From Paracoccus albicereus (GTDB lineage: Bacteria > Pseudomonadota > Alphaproteobacteria > Rhodobacterales > Rhodobacteraceae): 64,000 bases of DNA. Made by a program: the position numbers and the translations under genes. The stretch covers positions 472,684-536,683 of the forward strand of contig NZ_JAKZEU010000004.1 of NCBI RefSeq assembly GCF_024359525.1, in the 5' to 3' direction. The notes below the pieces were generated by a model, which was not told where the DNA came from, ran no database searches, and worked only from the letters and a program-made list of their open reading frames with translations. Below are positions 27,840 to 36,968 of this stretch, piece by piece (the first letter of the stretch is position 1; each line of letters opens with the position of its first letter).

Positions 27840-30065
27840 TTGAAACTTTATTTTCTCCTGCTGACTGCGATCTTCTCTTGGTCTCCAGCCGGAGCGATGG
27901 CCGAAGCGTGCGCAACTTTGCCTCGAACGACCTTGGCGCTCTACGACAGCAGTCGTGAGGGCGATATTCGTGACACGCGTATCCATCGATTTGCCGAGCT
28001 TGTTCTCAATCACTTGGGACAGGTCCTGGTCTATCACGATGTCACCGACCCGACGCCGCCACAGGTCGATCCTGCTGAGGTCGGACTTGTGATTTCCTGG
28101 TTCGACAGGGGTGTCCGCGGGACCGCAGCACTGGATGAGTGGCTGACCCAAGACACGGATTTCTGCAGCGACGGGCCGAAATTCGTCGCGTTCGGAGAAG
28201 TCGGATTTTGGACAGACGCCTCGCCAGTGCTATCGTCTAAAGCGATGACCGCCATGGGCATCCGCACTGACGGTATCACCTATGCTGTCGGTGTTTCGGC
28301 CACCGTGACCCAAAAGGTTGACGGTTTGGTTGACTACGAGGACGATTTCCTGATCAGTCCCGGCGATTACCAGGGCATCGCCGCCGAACCAGACGCCCGC
28401 CCGCTGTTGCAGCTGAAAGCCAATGGCAAGGATATTGCCTTGGCGGTTATCGGACCCCGGGGTGGCTATGTTCATGCCACGGCTGCGGTCGCCGCCGGCC
28501 CGGGGGGGCAAGCCGGCTGGATCGTAGATCCTTTCGGTTTCTTCGAGGCGATCCTTCGGAACACCGACGAGCCCAAACCGGATCCGACCACGCTTCAGGG
28601 CCTACGTACGTTTTTCGTCACTGTCTCGTCGGTGGGCTGGCTCGATCTCATGCCCGGTCAGGTGATTGGAGAGCAACAGCAGCTTGCCTCGGAACTACTA
28701 GTAAAGCGCTTGATCGAGCCCTTCGGTGATCTGCCGCTGACGATCGCGATCCTCGCCGGAGATCTGTCGCCCGAGCTGGGCGGACCGAGCGCGGAACGTG
28801 GTCGCCAAGCTGCGATGCAGTTGCTTGCGGCACCGAATGTCGAAGGCGCCGTCCAAGGATTCAGCGACATTCGCAACTGGGGCTTTTTCGCGCATTACGA
28901 TCCCGCCCGCGAGGCAGAGATGCTGACGACGCCAGAAGTGATCGACGACCAAGGTGCGCTGGTCGACACAGCCATGCAGACGCTGCGGGATGCCTTTGCA
29001 GAAACGGGCGCATCGACCTTTTCGCGGACACCGGGAGCTCCACGAAAATACGCCAGCACGCCCTTTGCCCTGGATCAGGAGGTCACTGCGGCGATCGGCC
29101 AGGTCAATGAGTTGTCGGAGGGGAGGATTCCGGCGCGGCTCTATGCCTGGAGCGGGGACGCCCGTCCGTTCGAGGCGGCGCTTGAGGCGGTGGATCTGGC
29201 AGGCATCGACAGCATCGGCGGGGGCGGCGGTATCGTGCTGGCGGCGCAACCGTCATTGACCGCGCTGTCACCGATGGTCACGCAGGTGGGCAGTCACCAT
29301 CAGATACATGACGCGCTGGGCGGTGATGCGGATTTCACCGATGACTGGACGTCCCCACTGTACGGATTTCACGGCCTGCCGGAAACGTTGCGCCGGACGG
29401 AGGAGCCGCGCAGGATCAAGCCCTTCCATCTGTCGTTCGCCGCCCGCTCGATGATCCATTTCGAAACGCGGCGTGCGGTTGAGAGCAATCTTGAATTGGG
29501 CCGTTCTCCGGATCTGGTCCCGATCCGGACCACAGCCTACGTCGCCGCCGTCAAAGGCTTCATGTCTGCGCGGATCACATCGGAAGGGGACGGCCTTTGG
29601 CGTGTCCATGATCGTGGGGCGCTGCAAACTGTGCGGTTCGATCACGCAAGGGATCGCTCGCTTTCCATGGACGCCAGCGACGGCGTGATGGGCGCGCACC
29701 GAAAGGGTGACAGCCTATACGTCGCGCTGGCACCCGGCGTCGAAGCGCCGTTGGTTGCCCTGACAGACAACAACCGTCCCGACGGAATTGTCCGCGAAAC
29801 GCGCGCGCCCGCCCTTTTGGCTAGTCGGCCCATCGTCGAAAGCTGGAACCGCAGCGCGTGCAGCATCGAGATGGAACTGTCCGGCTTTTCCGAAGGCGAC
29901 GTGACGCTCGCTGCCGATCCAAGGACGGAATATCACGTCGCGATCTCTGGCATGGATGACGCACGACCCCACGCGACCTTCGCAGACGAAGCGGGCGTCC
30001 TGACCATTCGTGTTCCGACCGCGCCCGGCGGACTTCGTGGCCTGTCCGTGGCGGGAGGATGCTAG
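27840..30065 (+). CDS. PelA-like protein (reductase-like plus deacetylase-like domains), catalytic residues lost
   Basis: 741 residues from TTG 27840, with a signal peptide (to about AMAEA, residue 23). It covers what follows the hydrolase in Pseudomonas PelA: a Rossmann-like domain (about 29-240) and a CE18-type deacetylase-like domain (about 255-560), then a C-terminal beta region. The catalytic motifs seem gone: the D-x-D strand (family FxHxDGDG) reads FFVTVSSVG at 258-266, and the H-x3-H motif (family VExASHxxSHP) reads VEGAVQGFSDI at 334-344. I infer a structural or substrate-binding role in the periplasm. It is followed after one base by the TPR gene. Confidence 0.78.
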   Translation: MKLYFLLLTAIFSWSPAGAMAEACATLPRTTLALYDSSREGDIRDTRIHRFAELVLNHLGQVLVYHDVTDPTPPQVDPAEVGLVISWFDRGVRGTAALDEWLTQDTDFCSDGPKFVAFGEVGFWTDASPVLSSKAMTAMGIRTDGITYAVGVSATVTQKVDGLVDYEDDFLISPGDYQGIAAEPDARPLLQLKANGKDIALAVIGPRGGYVHATAAVAAGPGGQAGWIVDPFGFFEAILRNTDEPKPDPTTLQGLRTFFVTVSSVGWLDLMPGQVIGEQQQLASELLVKRLIEPFGDLPLTIAILAGDLSPELGGPSAERGRQAAMQLLAAPNVEGAVQGFSDIRNWGFFAHYDPAREAEMLTTPEVIDDQGALVDTAMQTLRDAFAETGASTFSRTPGAPRKYASTPFALDQEVTAAIGQVNELSEGRIPARLYAWSGDARPFEAALEAVDLAGIDSIGGGGGIVLAAQPSLTALSPMVTQVGSHHQIHDALGGDADFTDDWTSPLYGFHGLPETLRRTEEPRRIKPFHLSFAARSMIHFETRRAVESNLELGRSPDLVPIRTTAYVAAVKGFMSARITSEGDGLWRVHDRGALQTVRFDHARDRSLSMDASDGVMGAHRKGDSLYVALAPGVEAPLVALTDNNRPDGIVRETRAPALLASRPIVESWNRSACSIEMELSGFSEGDVTLAADPRTEYHVAISGMDDARPHATFADEAGVLTIRVPTAPGGLRGLSVAGGC

Positions 30066-30066
30066 G

Positions 30067-31419
30067 ATGCGTCCCGACGTGAAGCGTGATTTCGTGATGA
30101 TTTCGCTGCTTGTCGCCGCAGGCGCTTTGGGTGGGATCTTGGCCTTGCAGCCCGACCCTAGCGTCAGGCTCGAAGCTGAATTGTCACGCCTGGAACCTGA
30201 AGATGCGCTTCAAGAACTGCGCGAGGTCGATGGCCGCATAGCGTTCGACGACAATCTGGAACTGCTATACGGACGACTGCTGCTGGCGGACGGCGATCTG
30301 GATGTTGCGCAGAGATCGTTTCTGACGTTGCTGAAGCGCGCGGGACCGTCCGAAGAGGTTCTGGACACTCTCGCGGGGATCAACGCGACCGCCGGTGATC
30401 TGAAGACCGCCGCCAGCTACCTGCGACAGGCCTATGACATCTTTCCATCTCCCGAGAGGCGTCTTCGTTTGGTGGGATGGTATCGAGCATTGCGCCAACC
30501 CGAGGCCGAGCGCGATCTGCTTCTGTCGGCGCCGCCAGAGACACTGACAACGTGGGAAATCGAACGTCTCGCGTTGCTGCTGATCCATGACGAACGGATC
30601 GACGAATACGAAACGCTGATCTCTTCCCTAGCCAACAGCGATGTCGAGGACCATCTCGCCTTCAAGCGCAGCCTGCTGGAATTTCTGGTCGAGTCCGGCC
30701 GATCCAGTGGTGCGGTCGCGGTCGCGTCGCACTGGGCGCAGGAACCGGGCGCGGCCGAAGCTTTGGACGTCTCGCTCCGTGCGCTGATCGGTCGCGGCGC
30801 AATAGACGCGGCGATCCTCGTCGCACGTGAAAGCTTCCGGCTTGCCCCACAGGATAGCCACGTGGTGCTGCCGATCTTCGCGCAAAGCGGGCACGGCGGT
30901 ATCGCGCGCATCCTTCAGAATGAGTGGCTCGCTTCGAAAGGGACATTGACCGAGGCGGAATGGGACACGCTGACCATCGTTGCCGAAAGCACGGGCGACA
31001 TGCGCGGGCTGCAGGTTGCGCTATCGTCGAACCTGCTGGCGGGCGCGGGTCCAACCAGCAGGGCGCTGATGCAGTTCATGCGATATCGGGGGGCGCAGGC
31101 GCTGGTTCCCTATCGCAGCTTGATGAACGAAGACGTGTACAAGGAGGCGCCGCTGCTGGGCGCGGCCTGGTCGGCTTGGCAGGGCGACCAGGCCTCGACC
31201 TATCGCCATCTCGTCGCCGCAGGGGGGCAGGATCAGTCAGAGTGGGATCAGTTGATCTGGATGTCACTTCTGGACCGGTTGAAAGGCAGCCCGTTTCATC
31301 GTGCCCTTCTGGCCGGCGAAGCCCAGAACATTGGCCTTCGCCAGCGACTGCGCGACAGCGTCATTCCAGCCCGGCCAGCGAGCGTGACGGCATCCGGATC
31401 GGCGGATATAGCTGGTTGA
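30067..31419 (+). CDS. Periplasmic TPR protein, PelB-like without beta-barrel
   Basis: 450 residues from ATG 30067, one base after the upstream stop. An N-terminal anchor (residues 10-26) is followed by helical repeats of TPR type (clear around 30-170: LEAELSRLEPEDALQEL, LLYGRLLLADGDLDVAQRSF, and SYLRQAYDIFPSPERRLRLV). PelB combines TPRs that bind PelA with a C-terminal outer-membrane barrel; this protein ends after the helices, so it would correspond to the TPR part only. Its last 59 bases overlap the convergent hydrolase gene. The PelB link rests on repeat type and its place next to the PelA-like gene. Confidence 0.7.
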   Translation: MRPDVKRDFVMISLLVAAGALGGILALQPDPSVRLEAELSRLEPEDALQELREVDGRIAFDDNLELLYGRLLLADGDLDVAQRSFLTLLKRAGPSEEVLDTLAGINATAGDLKTAASYLRQAYDIFPSPERRLRLVGWYRALRQPEAERDLLLSAPPETLTTWEIERLALLLIHDERIDEYETLISSLANSDVEDHLAFKRSLLEFLVESGRSSGAVAVASHWAQEPGAAEALDVSLRALIGRGAIDAAILVARESFRLAPQDSHVVLPIFAQSGHGGIARILQNEWLASKGTLTEAEWDTLTIVAESTGDMRGLQVALSSNLLAGAGPTSRALMQFMRYRGAQALVPYRSLMNEDVYKEAPLLGAAWSAWQGDQASTYRHLVAAGGQDQSEWDQLIWMSLLDRLKGSPFHRALLAGEAQNIGLRQRLRDSVIPARPASVTASGSADIAG

Positions 31420-32470
31420 AGACGTCGTCGGCGCTCACATAGGGATAATAGCCAAGCTCGGCCGCCTTCCGGGCAATCGAACCGCTCAGATCCTCGGGCT
31501 TCTGATCGGTAAAATTCGTAGCCACATCCAGCGAAAGGACGGCGACGCCGTGACGGCGGAAGTCCTCTTGCAGCGCTTCAATCGTATGAGGATGGGTCGA
31601 TGGCGCCGAAAGATTTTCCACCATGATGCCGTCAATCGCCTCCAGATAGGCAGCGAAAGCCACACGGCCCTCGACGCCGGGTGCCGCAGCTGCATCTCGG
31701 CCGATAAAGACGCCGTTGTTCACGACGATATAGGCGTTGCAGTTCCATTGTCGGGCACGTTTCGCAATCAGGACGACCAGCTCCATCATTTCGATCGCCA
31801 TGGCCGGCGCTCCGTCAGGAGCGACTGGGCTGACCCCGTTCGGCCATTGAAGGGTCTTGTCCATCGCGTGGCTATAGTAATGGAGCACATCGTCCAGAAA
31901 GAGACCCTTTACCCCGGTCTGCATCAGCCTGTCAGTCTGGGCGAGAACGACGGATCGCCAGGCATCGGTCCAGTAGACCGAAAGATGCTCGCCATGCGCG
32001 GTCCTTGGTCCGTACCAGGCGGGAAGGCTGTCCGGCACGCCGATGTCGACCCCATCCATCTGGTCGATCCAATAGTCGCGATAGTCGGCGATCTCGCTGA
32101 CATTGAGATAACCCAGGGCGGGCCGAAGTCCGTTTTGTTCGATCAGTGCCATCTCATCGGGTGTGAACAGGATCTCGTGACCCGTATCACTGTAGGGCGC
32201 TGCAACCTTCGTCGCTTCCAGGATCAGAAGGCCATGAGGCTGGCTCGCCAGCGACTCGGCGTCGTAACCCGCACCCCAATATTGGACGCCGAACCCGTCC
32301 TTGAGGGCAAGGGCCAGTTCGGCGGCGCGCGATCGGGCGCTGGACATGATGCATTCCTGATCCGGAAGTGTCGCAGGGGCAGCCTGAGCATGGGCCTTAT
32401 GTGCGGGAAGCCATACAACCAATGATCCGCAGAGGCTGGCGAACCAGAACAATAACCTGACCTTCAACAC
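31361..32470 (-). CDS. Secreted GH114/GH166-like galactosaminidase (stand-alone PelA hydrolase domain)
   Basis: 369 residues from GTG 32470 (GGGGA six bases upstream) with a signal peptide ending near AHAQA. It is a TIM-barrel glycoside hydrolase of the GH114/PelA-hydrolase group: ALGYLNVSE (119-127), GLFLDDV (189-195) and DGIMVENL (280-287) carry the acidic residues typical of the clan. In P. aeruginosa this is the N-terminal domain of PelA, which cuts alpha-1,4-GalNAc. Here it is a separate gene, convergent with the pelA/pelB-like arm and overlapping it by 59 bases. An earlier in-frame ATG (32545) would add an unlikely extension before the signal peptide. Confidence 0.85.
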   Translation of the reverse strand: MLKVRLLFWFASLCGSLVVWLPAHKAHAQAAPATLPDQECIMSSARSRAAELALALKDGFGVQYWGAGYDAESLASQPHGLLILEATKVAAPYSDTGHEILFTPDEMALIEQNGLRPALGYLNVSEIADYRDYWIDQMDGVDIGVPDSLPAWYGPRTAHGEHLSVYWTDAWRSVVLAQTDRLMQTGVKGLFLDDVLHYYSHAMDKTLQWPNGVSPVAPDGAPAMAIEMMELVVLIAKRARQWNCNAYIVVNNGVFIGRDAAAAPGVEGRVAFAAYLEAIDGIMVENLSAPSTHPHTIEALQEDFRRHGVAVLSLDVATNFTDQKPEDLSGSIARKAAELGYYPYVSADDVFNQLYPPIRMPSRSLAGLE

Positions 32471-32607
32471 GGTTGATCCCCGAAGGCGCCGCACCCCCGG
32501 CGCGCGGTCCGATCCGGCGTCTGCACATCCCGTTGCGCCAAGCATCGTGCTGCGAATATCTGAAAATCCGGCGCTTCAAGATTCGCGGAGGCTTGTGGTC
32601 CGAAATC

Positions 32608-33651
32608 TCAGTTCGCCACAAGATAGGGCGAGTTGTCCAGTGCCGCGCGTTGCTGGAAGGCCCAGTGATCTGCGCACATCTGGGCCAAATCCCGGGTCGC
32701 CCGCCACCCAAGAACCGTTTCGGCCCGACTCGGATCGGCCAGTGAGATCGCGGCGTCGCCCGGACGGCGAGCCGTGATGCGGTAGGGGATGGGAAACCCG
32801 CAGGCTGCCGAGAACGCGTCGAGGATCTGCAGGACGCTGTAGCCGGTGCCCGTCCCAAGATTGATGCGCATGTGCCGATCCTTCAGCGGCGGACCGAACA
32901 GGCGGTCGATCGCGGCAACATGGCCCCGTGCAAGATCGACGACATGGATGTAATCGCGCACGCCAGTCCCGTCCGGCGTGTCGTAATCGTCGCCGAAAAC
33001 CTGCACCTCCTGCCGCTGCCCGATCGCTGTCTGCGCGACATAGGGGAACAGGTTGTTAGGCGTATCCTTGGGCCGTTCGCCGATCAGTCCGCTCGCATGG
33101 GCCCCGACCGGGTTGAAGTACCGCAACGAGATCGCGGTGAACCTTGGATCTGCTTCGACGAGGTCATCGACGATTTCCTCTATCATCAGCTTGGTTCGGC
33201 CATAGGGGTTGGTGATACCGGTCTGCGCCGTCTCGGAGATGGGCAATTCCTTCGGAACACCGTAGACCGTCGCGGAAGACGAAAACACAAGCTTTCGCAC
33301 CCGCGTCGCCTGCATCGCCTGCAGCAGCGAAATGGCCCCCAACAGGTTGTCGTGAAAGTATAACAGCGGATTTGAAACCGACTCGCCCACCGCCTTCTTG
33401 CCTGCCAGATGGATGACGGCGTCGATCCGATATTGTTCCAGCGCCTCGGCGACCACCGTCTGATCGCGGACGTCGCCTTCGACCAGAACGACCATGCCGG
33501 CGGCAAGCTGAGGGATGCGCGCGACGGCGCGTCGGTCCGAGTTCTCGAAATTGTCGAGTATGACGACGCGGTGGCCTGCCTGAAGCAGTTCGACCACGAC
33601 ATGGGACCCGATATATCCGGCGCCGCCTGTCGTAAGAATGTTTCTGACCAT
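32608..33651 (-). CDS. galE: UDP-glucose/UDP-GlcNAc 4-epimerase
   Basis: 347 residues. It interconverts UDP-Glc/UDP-Gal and often UDP-GlcNAc/UDP-GalNAc. The NAD loop TTGGAGYIGSH lies at the N-terminus and the catalytic pair is YGRTK, with SSSATVYG upstream. The start at 33651 fits the family; an alternative at 33690 would overlap the glmS stop (ATGA) and add 13 residues. In this context it can supply UDP-GalNAc for a galactosamine polymer. Confidence 0.93.
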   Translation of the reverse strand: MVRNILTTGGAGYIGSHVVVELLQAGHRVVILDNFENSDRRAVARIPQLAAGMVVLVEGDVRDQTVVAEALEQYRIDAVIHLAGKKAVGESVSNPLLYFHDNLLGAISLLQAMQATRVRKLVFSSSATVYGVPKELPISETAQTGITNPYGRTKLMIEEIVDDLVEADPRFTAISLRYFNPVGAHASGLIGERPKDTPNNLFPYVAQTAIGQRQEVQVFGDDYDTPDGTGVRDYIHVVDLARGHVAAIDRLFGPPLKDRHMRINLGTGTGYSVLQILDAFSAACGFPIPYRITARRPGDAAISLADPSRAETVLGWRATRDLAQMCADHWAFQQRAALDNSPYLVAN

Positions 33652-33686
33652 TGGCAGTCGCGAAGCCGAAGATGCGCCCATCATCA

Positions 33687-35510
33687 TCATTCCACCGTGA
33701 CGGATTTGGCGAGGTTGCGGGGTTGGTCCACGTCCGTGCCCTTCGCGACCGCTGCGTGGTAGGCGATGAACTGGACCGCAACTGCATAGATGTAGGGAGC
33801 GATCAGCGGATCGACCGCCGGCATCTCGACGCGGCGCCATACCTCTTCCGCCAGATCCCGGCTCGCCTCGGCGTCACCGATCAGCGCAACCCTGCCCTTG
33901 CGACCCATCACTTCGCGCAGGTTCGACGCCAGCTTGTCGAACAGCCCATCGAAGGGGGCCAGCGCGATGATCGGGGTCAGTTCGTCCACCAGCGCGATCG
34001 GACCGTGCTTGATCTCGCCGGCCGCGTAGCCCTCTGCGTGAATGTAGGTGATCTCCTTGAGCTTCAGCGCCCCTTCAAGCGCCAGCGGATACATCAGTCC
34101 GCGGCCCAGGAACAAAGTGTCGCTCGACCGTGCGATATCATGGGCCAGCGCCTCGAACTGTGGCTCAAGCGCGATCGTCTCGGACATCAGGCGCGGCACC
34201 GTGGAAAGAAGCTCGACATAGCCATGCTCCTCGTCCAGGCCGATCTCTCCGCGCTTTCGCGCGATCAGGACGGCCAGCGCCGACAGACAGAACACCATCG
34301 CGGTGAATGCCTTGGTCGAGGCAACCCCGATCTCGGGTCCCGCATGGATCGGCAGGATGACATCCGCCTCGCGTGCGATGGTCGAGGTCGTGACATTGAC
34401 CAGACCCAGCGTGATCTGACCGCGCGACTGCGCGTAGCGCAAAGCCGCCAGGGTATCCGCCGTCTCTCCCGACTGGCTCACGACCATCGTCACGCCGCGG
34501 TCGGGCAGCGGCGGCTCGCGGTAGCGGAATTCGGATGCGATCTCTATCTCGACCGGGATCCGGGCGACCCGTTCCATCCAGACCTTTGCCACGTGGGCCG
34601 CGTAATAGGCCGTGCCGCAGGCCACGATCGTCAGGCGCGGAGCCCTGGCCCAATCCACGTTCTCGGCCGCGCAAGCGATCCGGGTACGGTCTTCGGAAAT
34701 CCAGGCGCCCAAGGCCCGCGCGATGACGCTGGGCTGTTCATGGATCTCCTTGGCCATGTAATGCCGATGCTGACCCTTGTCGGCGACGATGGTTTCCAAA
34801 GCGACGGTTTGGACATCCCGCGTGACCGGGTTGCCCGCCGCATCGTGAATGCGCACGTCGCTGCGGGTCAGGACGGCCCAGTCGCCCTCTTCCAGATAGC
34901 AGATGCGATCGGTCAGCGGCGCCAGCGCGATCGCGTCGGAGCCGACGAAGTTTTCACCCTCGCCGAACCCCAGCACCAGCGGAGAGCCGCGGCGCGCGCA
35001 GATCAGCAGGTCGGGCCGACCGTCGAAGACGAAGCACAAAGCATAGGCACCGCGCAGACGGGCGATCGTGGCCGCAGCCGCATCCTCGCAATCCAGACCC
35101 CGGGCGAGCATGGATGCGCACAGCGTCGCGATGACCTCGGTATCAGTCTGCGATTCAAAGCTGTAGCCGGCGTCGACGAGGTCGCGTTTCAGCTCCAGAT
35201 AGTTTTCGATGATGCCGTTGTGGACGACTGCAACGGGACCAGAGCGATGAGGATGTGCATTGGCCTCGGACGGGCTGCCATGCGTCGCCCAACGGGTATG
35301 GCCGATCCCGGTGGTCCCGCGCAGCGGCTGGTCAAGCAAAAGCGCCGCCAGCGCCGACAGTTTGCCTTCGGCGCGGCGCCGGTCCAGCACGCCACCTTCA
35401 AGCGTCGCCATGCCGGCCGAATCGTATCCGCGATATTCAAGTCGCTTCAGCGACGCCAGAAGGATCGGAGCCGCAGGTTGATTAGCGATGACGCCGACGA
35501 TACCGCACAT
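33687..35510 (-). CDS. glmS: Glutamine--fructose-6-phosphate aminotransferase
   Basis: 607 residues, the usual GlmS length. It has the N-terminal glutaminase with nucleophile Cys2 (MCGIVGV) and two SIS isomerase domains (VACGTAYYAAHVAK, VSQSGETADTLAALR, AEGYAAGEIKHGPIALVDE), with the C-terminal KSVTVE of the family. It makes glucosamine-6-phosphate, the first step to UDP-GlcNAc. It lies 12 bases after glmM. Confidence 0.96.
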   Translation of the reverse strand: MCGIVGVIANQPAAPILLASLKRLEYRGYDSAGMATLEGGVLDRRRAEGKLSALAALLLDQPLRGTTGIGHTRWATHGSPSEANAHPHRSGPVAVVHNGIIENYLELKRDLVDAGYSFESQTDTEVIATLCASMLARGLDCEDAAAATIARLRGAYALCFVFDGRPDLLICARRGSPLVLGFGEGENFVGSDAIALAPLTDRICYLEEGDWAVLTRSDVRIHDAAGNPVTRDVQTVALETIVADKGQHRHYMAKEIHEQPSVIARALGAWISEDRTRIACAAENVDWARAPRLTIVACGTAYYAAHVAKVWMERVARIPVEIEIASEFRYREPPLPDRGVTMVVSQSGETADTLAALRYAQSRGQITLGLVNVTTSTIAREADVILPIHAGPEIGVASTKAFTAMVFCLSALAVLIARKRGEIGLDEEHGYVELLSTVPRLMSETIALEPQFEALAHDIARSSDTLFLGRGLMYPLALEGALKLKEITYIHAEGYAAGEIKHGPIALVDELTPIIALAPFDGLFDKLASNLREVMGRKGRVALIGDAEASRDLAEEVWRRVEMPAVDPLIAPYIYAVAVQFIAYHAAVAKGTDVDQPRNLAKSVTVE

Positions 35511-35522
35511 GGTTGAACCTCG

Positions 35523-36935
35523 TCAGGTGCTGCGGACAAGTTGCGGGTGCAGCGGACGGGCTGCGGTCGCCGCTTCAACAGCGGCAGGATGGGGGCAAGC
35601 CTCGCCACGTAGGGCGTCGGCGATCTCGTCGGCGATCTCGGACAGCAGGTCGACGTCGTCGCCCTCGGCCATGATGCGGACCAGCGGCTCGGTGCCAGAA
35701 GCGCGCACCATCAGACGCCCCGACCCGCCCAGACGCCGTGTCATCCGGTCGATGACGTCGCTGACTTCGCGCTGGTCCAGCGGGCTGGTGCCGCGCAGGA
35801 TCGGGACGTTACGGGTCAATTGCGGGACAGGCTCGAACCGCGACAGAACTTCGGAGGCTGGACGATCAGCCTCGCGGATCGCGGCCAGTGCCTGAAGCGC
35901 GGCGACAAGGCCGTCACCGGTCGTGCTGAATTCGGACAGGATGATGTGTCCGGACTGCTCGCCGCCGATCGTGCATCCCGTCTGCCGCATCAGTTCGATG
36001 ACATGACGGTCGCCGACCTTTGACCGGACCAGGCCAATTCCCCGGCTTGCAAGACGCCGCTCCAGCCCCGTGTTCGACATGACCGTTGCAACCAGCGTAT
36101 TGTGCGCAAGCGCCCCCCGAGCGTGCGCGGTCTCGGCGATGGCGCACATCAGCTGGTCGCCGTCGACCAAGCGTCCGGTCTCGTCGATCAGATGCACGCG
36201 GTCGGCATCGCCATCCAGGCAGATCCCCAGATCGGCGTGATTGGCCCGGACTGCCTCGATACAGGCTTGCGGCGCGGTCGAGCCGCAGCCCGCGTTGATG
36301 TTGGTGCCGTTCGGCTGGGTGCCGATGCGGATCACCTCGGCGCCCAGTTCCCAGATCAACTCGGGCGCCACCCGGTAAGCTGCACCGTTGGCCGCGTCGA
36401 CGACGATCCGCAAACCGTCCAGGCGAAGGCCACGCGGAAAGGCGCGCTTAACGAATTCCATGTAGCGTTCGCCGGCACCGTCGATCCGCTTGACGTGCCC
36501 GATCATGGAAGGCTCTGCCAGATCACCCGGATCAGCCATAGCGGCTTCGATGGCGGCCTCGTCCGCATCGGAAAGCTTGTAGCCATCGGATCCGAAGAAC
36601 TTGATCCCGTTATCCTGATGCGGATTGTGCGACGCAGAAATCATCACGCCCAGGTCAGCGCGCAGCGAACGGGTCAGCATTCCGATCGCGGGCGTCGGCA
36701 GCGGACCGGTCAGCACGACGTTCATCCCGGCCGAGGTGAAGCCGGCGACCAGGGCGCTTTCCAGCATGTAGCCAGACAGCCGCGTATCCTTGCCGATCAG
36801 CACGGTCCCGGCGTGACCGTTACGCAGCACATAACGCCCCGCCGCGCGGCCCAGATGCATCACGACATCGGGCGTGATGGGCCAGCTGTTCGCGCGTCCG
36901 CGGACTCCGTCAGTGCCGAAATACGTCCTGTTCAT
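35523..36935 (-). CDS. glmM: Phosphoglucosamine mutase
   Basis: 470 residues. It converts glucosamine-6-phosphate to glucosamine-1-phosphate. MNRTYFGTDGVRG at the N-terminus, the phosphoserine loop ISASHNPHQDNG (Ser102), the metal-binding DGDADR, GEQSGHI, and the phosphate-binding RASGTEPLVRIM are all present. It starts 33 bases after the giant RTX gene. Placed with glmS and galE, it suggests precursor synthesis dedicated to this polysaccharide. Confidence 0.96.
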   Translation of the reverse strand: MNRTYFGTDGVRGRANSWPITPDVVMHLGRAAGRYVLRNGHAGTVLIGKDTRLSGYMLESALVAGFTSAGMNVVLTGPLPTPAIGMLTRSLRADLGVMISASHNPHQDNGIKFFGSDGYKLSDADEAAIEAAMADPGDLAEPSMIGHVKRIDGAGERYMEFVKRAFPRGLRLDGLRIVVDAANGAAYRVAPELIWELGAEVIRIGTQPNGTNINAGCGSTAPQACIEAVRANHADLGICLDGDADRVHLIDETGRLVDGDQLMCAIAETAHARGALAHNTLVATVMSNTGLERRLASRGIGLVRSKVGDRHVIELMRQTGCTIGGEQSGHIILSEFSTTGDGLVAALQALAAIREADRPASEVLSRFEPVPQLTRNVPILRGTSPLDQREVSDVIDRMTRRLGGSGRLMVRASGTEPLVRIMAEGDDVDLLSEIADEIADALRGEACPHPAAVEAATAARPLHPQLVRST

Positions 36936-36968
36936 GTTCTGATGTTCCGTTGCTGCGTCGGAGAAAGG

